The translations under genes and the position numbers were made by a program. Of a DNA stretch of 10,490 bases, positions 1 to 5,217 are shown one piece after another. The notes below the pieces were generated by a model. It had not been told where the DNA came from, searched no databases, and saw only the letters and a list, made by a program, of their open reading frames with translations. Source of the stretch: Eubacterium sp. (GTDB lineage Bacteria; Bacillota; Clostridia; Oscillospirales; Acutalibacteraceae); assembly GCA_024696725.1 (NCBI GenBank), contig JAILGO010000113.1, positions 1 through 10,490 of the forward strand, in the 5' to 3' direction. Positions within the stretch are counted from its first letter, which is position 1; every line of letters starts with the position of its first letter.

Positions 1-51
1 ATTATGGCTGCGTCGCTCGATAAAGCAAATATTAAGGATAAGCTGAAATAA
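1..51 (+). CDS. C-terminal end of an unidentified protein (partial)
   Basis: An open frame enters from the left edge and stops at TAA 49-51, giving the last 16 residues IMAASLDKANIKDKLK. The fragment is lysine-rich and probably helical, but too short to assign to a family. It ends 9 nt before the radical SAM gene, so the two are probably co-transcribed. The downstream protein belongs to a family named for sitting next to TatD nucleases, so a TatD-type protein is a natural guess, but nothing in these 16 residues confirms it. Confidence 0.55.
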   Translation: MMAASLDKANIKDKLK

Positions 52-60
52 GGAAATATT

Positions 61-672
61 ATGTCTGATATTGTATATACGCTTGAAGGCGGAACTTATC
101 TCAATATTACGAATAGGTGTCCGTGTAACTGTGAATTTTGTATAAGAAAAAAAGGTGACGCCGTCGGTGACGCAAAGCGCCTGTGGTTCGATAAGGAGCC
201 GACCTTTGAGGAGATAAAAGCCGCGGTCGACGCTTACGATTTCAGCGGCGTAAGGGAAGCCGTGTTCTGCGGTTACGGCGAGCCTACAAACGCTTATGAT
301 AATCTTGTTAAAACCGCTTCTTATATAAAGCAGAAATATCCCGCTATAAAACTTAGAATTAATACTAACGGTCTTTCTGATTTGATTAACGAAAGACCGA
401 CCGCTGCGGAAATATGTAAGGTTATAGATATTATATCCGTATCGCTTAACGAGACGGATTCCGACTCGTATGACAGAATTACCAATAACAGATTCAAGGG
501 CAGAGCCTTTGACGCGATGCTACGCTTTACAGAGGACTGCGTAAAATGCGGTAACGAGGTCCACATGACCGTTGTTGACGTAATCGGAGAAAATGAGATA
601 AATAAAGCGCGTGAGATTTGTAATAAAATCGGCGCGACGTTTATCGTGCGCTCCTTTGAGCGGGGAAGATAG
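61..672 (+). CDS. TatD family-associated radical SAM protein
   Basis: This short (203 residue) radical S-adenosylmethionine protein has the CxxxCxxC cluster motif near the N-terminus, in NRCPCNCEFCIR: Cys20, Cys24 and Cys27 are the expected [4Fe-4S] ligands, with an extra Cys22. The GYGEPT segment at 71-76 corresponds to the SAM-binding GGE motif, and LRINTNG near 98-104 is a typical strand of the barrel. The length, the NITNRCPC signature and the lack of a SPASM or other C-terminal domain match the family called TatD-associated radical SAM (TIGR04038 type), recognised from memory. Its substrate is unknown to me. AGGA at 51-54 precedes ATG 61 by 6 nt. The stop overlaps the Shine-Dalgarno of nadA, so the two genes are probably translated from one message. 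Confidence 0.85.
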   Translation: MSDIVYTLEGGTYLNITNRCPCNCEFCIRKKGDAVGDAKRLWFDKEPTFEEIKAAVDAYDFSGVREAVFCGYGEPTNAYDNLVKTASYIKQKYPAIKLRINTNGLSDLINERPTAAEICKVIDIISVSLNETDSDSYDRITNNRFKGRAFDAMLRFTEDCVKCGNEVHMTVVDVIGENEINKAREICNKIGATFIVRSFERGR

Positions 673-681
673 GAGAGAAAA

Positions 682-1596
682 ATGAGTATATATGAAATTC
701 AGCAGGAAATTTTAAAGCTCAAAAAGGAAAAGGATATCTGTATTCTCGCGCATTGTTATCAATCGCCCGAGATACTTGAGATTGCCGATTTCACGGGCGA
801 CAGCTTTGCGCTTTCCGTTTCTGCTTCAAAGGTTACCAATAAGACGGTTATTATGTGCGGCGTTCGTTTTATGGCGGAGACCTGTAAAATTCTCTCGCCC
901 GAAAAGACGGTTATACTTTCTAACCCCACCGCAGGCTGTCCTATGGCTGAAATGATGGATAAGGAGCTTATTTCTCAGGTGAAAGAGGAATATCCCGACT
1001 ATACGGTAGTTGCGTACATAAACACAACGTCCGAGCTTAAGACGGTTTGCGACGTTTGCGTTACCTCTTCATCGGCGCTTAAAATTTGTAAAGCGCTCGA
1101 CAGCGATAAAATCCTTTTTATACCCGACTGTAATTTAGGAAGCTGGATTTCCGCTCAGCTTCCCGAAAAGGAATTCAAGCTTCTTAACGGAGGCTGTCCG
1201 ACTCATGCTAAGATGTCCGCTCAGGATGTGAAGAGGGCTAAGGAGCTTCATCCCGACGCTCTGTTTCTCGTTCATCCGGAGTGCAGACCCGAGGTGGTTG
1301 CGCTTGCGGACTATGTCGGCTCTACAACGGGAATTATGGACTATGCTCTGAAATCTGAGCATAAGGAGTTTATTATAGGTACAGAAAACAGTATCGTTAC
1401 CCACCTTCAGCTTAAGTGCAGGGATAAGCGATTCTATCCGCTTTCAAAGGACCTGATATGTAATAATATGAAGGCTACGACGCTGACTGACGTTCTTAAC
1501 TGCTGCGAGGGTACGGGCGGAGAGATAATTGAACTTGACGAGGATACAAGACTTAAGGCTAAAGCCTGTATTGACAGGATGATTGAGCTCGGATAA
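682..1596 (+). CDS. nadA: quinolinate synthase NadA
   Basis: NadA condenses iminoaspartate with dihydroxyacetone phosphate to quinolinate in de novo NAD synthesis, using a [4Fe-4S] cluster held by three cysteines. All three can be placed: Cys86 in NPTAGCPMAEM, Cys172 in GGCPTH and Cys260 in LICNNMK. Other family landmarks are AHCYQSPEI (23-31), ADFTGDS (35-41), CGVRFMAET (59-67), PDCNLG (148-153) and HPECRP (198-203). At 304 residues it is full length for the short bacterial type. A strong AGGAGAG begins at 671 inside the previous gene's stop, 5 nt before ATG 682. The usual partners nadB (L-aspartate oxidase) and nadC are absent here, so iminoaspartate supply must be encoded elsewhere or by another enzyme. 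Confidence 0.95.
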   Translation: MSIYEIQQEILKLKKEKDICILAHCYQSPEILEIADFTGDSFALSVSASKVTNKTVIMCGVRFMAETCKILSPEKTVILSNPTAGCPMAEMMDKELISQVKEEYPDYTVVAYINTTSELKTVCDVCVTSSSALKICKALDSDKILFIPDCNLGSWISAQLPEKEFKLLNGGCPTHAKMSAQDVKRAKELHPDALFLVHPECRPEVVALADYVGSTTGIMDYALKSEHKEFIIGTENSIVTHLQLKCRDKRFYPLSKDLICNNMKATTLTDVLNCCEGTGGEIIELDEDTRLKAKACIDRMIELG

Positions 1597-1597
1597 G

Positions 1598-2653
1598 ATG
1601 AAAAAAGCTATAATTGCTATGAGCGGCGGTGTTGATTCAAGCGTTGCCGCTTATTTAATGAAAACCAGCGGATATGAGTGTATCGGCGCGACTATGAAGC
1701 TTTACGATAACGAAGCCGTTAACTTAAGCGATAAAAGCTGCTGCACAGAAGAGGACGTCGCAGACGCGAGAGCTGTCGCAGAGAAACTCGGTATTCCGTA
1801 CTACGTTTTTAATTTTAAGGACGAGTTTGAAAAAAAGGTAATAGAAAACTTCATTTCCGTATACGAGCGAGGCGGAACGCCGAATCCGTGTATTCAGTGT
1901 AACCGGTATCTGAAATTTGAAAAGCTGATGACGAGAATGAGAGAGCTCGGTTTCGATTATGTTGTAACGGGACATTATGCTTCGGTTGAGGAAAAGAACG
2001 GTCGCTTCTATCTTAAAAAGGGGAAGGACTCATCTAAAGACCAGAGCTACGTTCTCTATTCGCTCACTCAGGAGCAGCTCAGCCATACCGTGTTTCCGCT
2101 CGGTGAATATACAAAACAGGAAATCCGAAGGATAGCCGACAAGCAGGGCTTTATAAACGCCGATAAGAGCGAGAGCCAGGATATTTGCTTCGTACCCGAC
2201 GGCGATTATTCCGCTTTTATTGAGAAGTACAGAGGATATAAATATCCTAACGGAAGCTTCGTAAATAAGAACGGCGACGTTCTCGGCGAGCATTCCGGTA
2301 TAATACGTTATACCGTCGGTCAGCGCAAGGGACTCGGAATAGCGGTAGGTCATCCCGTTTATGTTATAAGAAAGGATACAGAGAAAAACGAGGTAGTTCT
2401 CGGAAGTAATGAGGACTTGTTTACCGATACCGTTATAGTAGAGGACTTTAACTTGATTTATCCAGAAACGGAAAAAGAATTAAGATGTAAGGCGAAAATA
2501 AGATATAATATAAAAGAAGCGGATTGTACCGCCGTTATTAATAAAGACCGGGCTGTCCTGAAGTTCGATAAACCCGTAAGAGCCGCTGCTTCGGGTCAGG
2601 CTGCCGTACTGTACGACGGAGAGTACGTAATCGGCGGAGGCACTATCGTCTGA
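1598..2653 (+). CDS. mnmA: tRNA-specific 2-thiouridylase MnmA
   Basis: MnmA uses ATP to adenylate U34 of Lys, Glu and Gln tRNAs, then transfers persulfide sulfur to give 2-thiouridine. The protein opens with the PP-loop SGGVDSS (residues 9-15). Further family marks are NPCIQCN (96-102) with the likely catalytic Cys101, TGHYA (124-128), DQSYVLYSL (148-156) and SESQDICF (191-198) with the persulfide Cys197. I chose ATG 1598, one nt after the nadA stop, giving 351 residues and the canonical start MKKAIIAMSGG. An in-frame TTG at 1583 would add only SSDK-type residues, although AGGA at 1576-1579 lies close before it. Translation is probably coupled to nadA. Cys98 together with Cys101 and Cys197 gives a CxxC-plus-C layout instead of the DxxC seen in E. 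coli. No clear terminator follows. Confidence 0.95.
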   Translation: MKKAIIAMSGGVDSSVAAYLMKTSGYECIGATMKLYDNEAVNLSDKSCCTEEDVADARAVAEKLGIPYYVFNFKDEFEKKVIENFISVYERGGTPNPCIQCNRYLKFEKLMTRMRELGFDYVVTGHYASVEEKNGRFYLKKGKDSSKDQSYVLYSLTQEQLSHTVFPLGEYTKQEIRRIADKQGFINADKSESQDICFVPDGDYSAFIEKYRGYKYPNGSFVNKNGDVLGEHSGIIRYTVGQRKGLGIAVGHPVYVIRKDTEKNEVVLGSNEDLFTDTVIVEDFNLIYPETEKELRCKAKIRYNIKEADCTAVINKDRAVLKFDKPVRAAASGQAAVLYDGEYVIGGGTIV

Positions 2654-2682
2654 TTTTTATATTTTTGTATGGATAATATAGT

Positions 2683-2760
2683 TTTTGTTCACAATTAATA
2701 CACAATATATTGTTTAAAACTAACAATTTATGGTAATAATAAGTCAATTAATGAACAAAA
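2683..2760. repeat. spaced inverted repeat in the mnmA to small-peptide gap
   Basis: TTTTGTTCA at 2683-2691 is matched exactly, inverted, by TGAACAAAA at 2752-2760, with 60 nt between. CAATTAAT also occurs directly at 2692-2699 and 2745-2752, so both edges of this 78-bp piece carry similar elements. The DNA is very AT-rich, so chance is a real possibility. The arms are too A/T-heavy and too far apart for a convincing rho-independent terminator of mnmA. They could be paired protein-binding sites upstream of the promoter at 2794. Confidence 0.3.
2702..2713. promoter_or_regulatory. 12-bp palindrome, possible operator
   Basis: ACAATATATTGT is a perfect 12-bp palindrome about 80 nt upstream of the -35 box at 2794, inside the inverted repeat above. 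Repeated ACAAT steps occur around it (2691-2695, 2702-2706, 2723-2727). It could bind a dimeric regulator, but AT-only palindromes are common in DNA of this composition and I do not recognise the motif. Confidence 0.25.
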
Positions 2761-2793
2761 GTGAATAAATTATTAATTTTATGCGTTTACCCC

Positions 2794-2822
2794 TTGATTT
2801 ATTTGCTGTGTTTTGGTATATT
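2794..2822 (+). promoter_or_regulatory. sigma-A-type promoter of the 52-residue peptide gene
   Basis: TTGATT (2794-2799) and TATATT (2817-2822) are separated by exactly 17 nt, the ideal housekeeping spacing. Each box matches the consensus at four or five of six positions. Transcription would begin near 2829, leaving a leader of about 24 nt before ATG 2853. This rules out the in-frame ATG at 2781, which lies upstream of the -35 box. Confidence 0.75.
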
Positions 2823-2839
2823 ATCAATGTATTAATTAT

Positions 2840-2846
2840 GGAGGGG
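2840..2846 (+). promoter_or_regulatory. strong ribosome binding site that fixes the peptide start
   Basis: GGAGGGG lies with GGAGG at 2840-2844, 8 nt before ATG 2853. It is among the strongest Shine-Dalgarno sites in the window and selects the 52-residue reading over the 76-residue extension. Confidence 0.85.
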
Positions 2847-2852
2847 ATTGCC

Positions 2853-3011
2853 ATGAGTAAGTTCTATACAAAGCCTGAGCTTTTAGTGCGTAAATATGAG
2901 TTGAATCATAGCGTGTTTACTGACAGCGGCGATAGAGAAGACGATGATATTTACGACATTACTTTAGGCAACCGCGATAACAATACGGGTATGGACGTAT
3001 TCGGCGACTGA
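2853..3011 (+). CDS. unidentified 52-residue acidic-tailed peptide, possible RiPP-like precursor
   Basis: I do not recognise this protein with certainty. It is 52 residues long, with a basic first part (Lys3, Lys7, Arg13, Lys14) and a very acidic second part rich in Asp and Asn (residues 24-52), ending in Gly-Asp. There are no cysteines, no signal peptide and no membrane segment. Residues 5-10, YTKPEL, fit the Y-x-x-P-x-L pattern known from leaders of lasso peptides and other RRE-recognised precursors. Thr23-Asp24-Ser25-Gly26 could mark a leader/core boundary. Short proteins with a YxKPE-type N-terminus are, as I recall, frequent in Clostridia, mostly as hypothetical proteins. The gene has its own promoter, a strong ribosome binding site and its own terminator, so it is very likely expressed. 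No modifying enzyme, protease or transporter lies in the window, so a precursor role is speculative. Confidence 0.75.
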   Translation: MSKFYTKPELLVRKYELNHSVFTDSGDREDDDIYDITLGNRDNNTGMDVFGD

Positions 3012-3022
3012 TAATTGATTTT

Positions 3023-3048
3023 AAGCTGCACTCTGTGCAGCTTTTTTT
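3023..3048 (+). terminator. rho-independent terminator after the small peptide gene
   Basis: AAGCTGCAC (3023-3031) and GTGCAGCTT (3035-3043) form a perfect 9-bp stem with a 3-nt TCT loop, followed by a run of T to 3048. It starts 11 nt after the peptide stop and closes this mini transcription unit. It would also end any read-through from mnmA, which lacks its own visible terminator. Confidence 0.92.
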
Positions 3049-3098
3049 GTTGCCTTTTATTAAAACTTTTATAAATTTTGTAATTTTTTGTTTTTAGT

Positions 3099-3118
3099 AT
3101 TTATTTTATAAAATAAAT
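3099..3118. promoter_or_regulatory. 20-bp AT-only palindrome overlapping the -35 region, possible operator
   Basis: ATTTATTTTATAAAATAAAT is a perfect 20-bp palindrome centred between 3108 and 3109. It ends one nt before the TG of the extended -10 element and covers the weak -35 position. A dimeric repressor or activator bound here would control the lipoprotein/two-component operon. The composition (only A and T) weakens the case, because such palindromes also arise by chance or simply bend DNA. Confidence 0.4.
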
Positions 3119-3128
3119 CTGTTATAAT
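3100..3128 (+). promoter_or_regulatory. extended -10 promoter of the lipoprotein and two-component operon
   Basis: TGTTATAAT at 3120-3128 is a perfect extended -10 element (TGn followed by TATAAT). At the usual 17-nt spacing the -35 is only TTTATT (3100-3105), which the extended -10 would compensate for. Transcription would begin near 3135, about 25 nt before the lipoprotein ATG. No other clear promoter is seen in the rest of the window, so this one may drive everything through scpB. Confidence 0.7.
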
Positions 3129-3159
3129 AAATTACAATTATGTAATAACGAAGGTGTAT

Positions 3160-4464
3160 ATGAAATACTTTAAAGCTGTTTTTTGTATCATTATGGTTGC
3201 CGTATTGCTATCGGGCTGTAACTTTCGTATTTCTTCGTCTATAGACGATTTGATTTCACCTCTGTCACCGTTCGGCGATAATGCCGACGTTAAGGAGGCG
3301 CTCGACCTTTTCGCTTCAAACGGTTACAGCCTTAAAACTCCGAGCTACGGCAAATACATAAGTTCATATAATTTCTACGATATTGACCTCGACGGCGAGG
3401 ACGAGGCGCTTGCGTTTTATGAGCCGTCGGATAATCTCGGTACGGTAAGTCTTGCCGCGCTGAAAAAGACTGACGGACAATGGAAGGTCGTCTCAAACGT
3501 CAAGGGAATAGGTAAGGACGTTTATTCCCTTGATTTCGCTCAGCTCGACTCAAAGGGCAATATTGAAATAATTGTTTGCTGGGATAATATCAGTAACTCT
3601 ACAAGCCACGAGCTTGCGGTATACAGATATGATAAACGCGAAGGGAAAACGGCGCTTACTGCGATAGAGGATACCGTGAACGTCAGCTATTGCTATGTTA
3701 CGGATATGTTTAAAGACGGACGTGACAGACTTCTTCTTTTCAATATCTATTCGGGTAGCTCAAGCTCACCGAGGGCGAGCCTCTGTTCGCTTGAGGGCGG
3801 AAGGCTCACGATTATAAGCGACACTAAGCTCGATTCACGTATCGTTTCGTTTTTCAGTATTCAGAGCGAGGACTACGACGGAAGCGTACGCGTTTACGCC
3901 GACGCTCTTACTTCGGATTCCGACCTCGTTCTTACCGAGTATATCAAATGGTCCGACGAGTATAATTCAATCGACTCTCCGTTTTATAATTACTCTACGG
4001 CGAGAACCGTGTCTACCGAGCGGCATGCGGTTATTCCGTCTATGGATGTCGACGGCGACGGTCAGCTCGAGATTCCCGTCGATTACAGCATTAAAAAACT
4101 TCCGAAAAGCGTAAAAGCCTTTGAATTCAAAAACTATAAGCTCGATACGCTTGTTCATAAATCCTACGCGATAGCTTCAGCGTCGGATAAGTATCTTATC
4201 GGTGTTCCCGACGAATATATAGATTCGCTTTCGGTCCATTATAATTCCAAAACGCGCGAAATGACTGTAAGGAATAAATCGACGAAGAGACCGATTGTTT
4301 CCGTAATGCCGGCGCTAAAAGCTACATATAGCGCAGAAAAGTATTCGGACTATACGTTGATAGCTGAGTCTAAGGGCTACTGCTATCTTGCTAAGCTCGG
4401 AAACGACGGCGAAATAAAGTTTACAACCGACGACGTTAAAAACTATTTCAAAGCAATAGATTAA
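3160..4464 (+). CDS. lipoprotein with propeller-like DxDxDG repeats
   Basis: The first 20 residues form a lipoprotein signal: Lys2 and Lys5, a hydrophobic core, then the lipobox LSGC with Cys20 as the lipidated residue, so the 415-residue body is anchored outside the membrane. Four spaced repeats resemble FG-GAP/VCBS propeller blades, with acidic loops followed by a hydrophobic strand: DIDLDGEDE (74-82), QLDSKGNIE (128-136), TDMFKDGRD (181-189) and DVDGDGQLE (296-304). The first and last have the Dx(D)xDG pattern that often binds calcium. No enzyme motif is evident. I prefer ATG 3160, with AAGG at 3151-3154, over the in-frame GTG 3154, which lies within the ribosome binding site and would add only two residues. 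The stop lies 18 nt before a response regulator, suggesting an accessory role in the sensing system or a surface function controlled by it. Confidence 0.85.
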   Translation: MKYFKAVFCIIMVAVLLSGCNFRISSSIDDLISPLSPFGDNADVKEALDLFASNGYSLKTPSYGKYISSYNFYDIDLDGEDEALAFYEPSDNLGTVSLAALKKTDGQWKVVSNVKGIGKDVYSLDFAQLDSKGNIEIIVCWDNISNSTSHELAVYRYDKREGKTALTAIEDTVNVSYCYVTDMFKDGRDRLLLFNIYSGSSSSPRASLCSLEGGRLTIISDTKLDSRIVSFFSIQSEDYDGSVRVYADALTSDSDLVLTEYIKWSDEYNSIDSPFYNYSTARTVSTERHAVIPSMDVDGDGQLEIPVDYSIKKLPKSVKAFEFKNYKLDTLVHKSYAIASASDKYLIGVPDEYIDSLSVHYNSKTREMTVRNKSTKRPIVSVMPALKATYSAEKYSDYTLIAESKGYCYLAKLGNDGEIKFTTDDVKNYFKAID

Positions 4465-4482
4465 AGCACAGGAGGAGAATAT

Positions 4483-5196
4483 ATGAAAAAGGTATTAGTT
4501 GCAGAAGACGAAGAAAGCATCCGCGAATTTATTGTTATTAACCTTACAAGAAGCGGATATACCGTTGAGCAGGCTGAAAACGGCGCTGTTGCTCTCGAAA
4601 AGTTCAGAGAGGACGAGGCGGGCTTCGACGTTGCGATTCTTGATATTATGATGCCCGAGGTTGACGGACTTGCCGTCTGCCGTGAATTAAGACAGGCTTC
4701 TTCTGATATCGGCATTATTATGCTCAGCGCTAAAACTCAGGAAATGGATAAGGTTACCGGTCTTCTCTTCGGTGCGGACGACTATGTTACCAAGCCGTTT
4801 TCTCCGAGCGAGCTTATGGCGAGAGTTGACGCCGTATACCGCCGCGTTGAAATGACGAGAGGTATAAGAAAGTCCGAGAATATCGGCGACAGCATCGTTC
4901 TTGATGAATTCGAGCTTAATTTAAGAAACAGAACACTTACTAAAAACGGCTCTATTATCGAGCTTACTCAGGTTGAGTTTCAGATTATCGAGTATTTCTT
5001 CAGAAATCCTAACGCCGCTCTTTCGAGAACCGATATCTTAAAGCAGGTATGGGGTGAAAACTATTTCGGCGACGAGAAGATTGTTGACGTTAATATCAGA
5101 CGTTTAAGAATGAAGATTGAGGATAATCCATCAAGCCCCACAAGACTTATTACTATTTGGGGACTCGGCTATAAGTGGATTACAAATCAGCAGTAA
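4483..5196 (+). CDS. OmpR/PhoB-family response regulator
   Basis: This 237-residue DNA-binding regulator has an N-terminal receiver (about 1-120) and a C-terminal winged helix (about 138-235). The receiver has the acidic pair Glu8-Asp9, phospho-acceptor Asp54 in ILDIMMP, Ser82 as the switch Ser/Thr and Lys104 in VTKPF. The output domain shows VEFQIIEYF, SRTDILKQVWG, VDVNIRRLRMKI and a C-terminal WGLGYKW hairpin, all typical of OmpR-type transcription factors. AGGAGGAG at 4470-4477 precedes ATG 4483. The kinase gene follows after 21 nt and is the obvious partner. The target genes are unknown. The palindrome at 3099-3118 is a candidate for autoregulation, although OmpR-type regulators more often bind direct repeats. 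Confidence 0.95.
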   Translation: MKKVLVAEDEESIREFIVINLTRSGYTVEQAENGAVALEKFREDEAGFDVAILDIMMPEVDGLAVCRELRQASSDIGIIMLSAKTQEMDKVTGLLFGADDYVTKPFSPSELMARVDAVYRRVEMTRGIRKSENIGDSIVLDEFELNLRNRTLTKNGSIIELTQVEFQIIEYFFRNPNAALSRTDILKQVWGENYFGDEKIVDVNIRRLRMKIEDNPSSPTRLITIWGLGYKWITNQQ

Positions 5197-5201
5197 TATT
5201 C

Positions 5202-5205
5202 GGAG
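5202..5205 (+). promoter_or_regulatory. distant ribosome binding site of the sensor kinase
   Basis: GGAG lies 12 nt before ATG 5218, farther than the 5-9 nt of most genes here, and no closer purine-rich site or alternative in-frame start exists. Kinase translation may therefore be weaker than that of the regulator, a common arrangement in two-component systems. Confidence 0.5.
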
Positions 5206-5217
5206 ATAACAGTATTT

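Noticed and set aside
1583..1597. TTG start for mnmA inside nadA
   Set aside because: AGGA at 1576-1579 is close, but ATG 1598 gives the canonical MnmA N-terminus directly before the PP-loop. The TTG remains only a minor alternative.
2654..2700. Rho-independent terminator after mnmA
   Set aside because: There are T-rich runs, but no GC-containing stem precedes them, so no terminator can be supported.
2781..2852. N-terminal extension of the small peptide from ATG 2781 (76 residues)
   Set aside because: The promoter boxes at 2794-2822 lie downstream of this ATG and a strong ribosome binding site sits just before ATG 2853, so the extension would not be on the transcript.
2823..2852. Riboswitch or leader element ahead of the small peptide
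   Set aside because: The predicted leader is only about 24 nt, too short for a structured riboswitch.
3154..3159. GTG start for the lipoprotein
   Set aside because: This GTG is part of the ribosome binding region, and ATG 3160 gives a standard lipoprotein signal with proper spacing.
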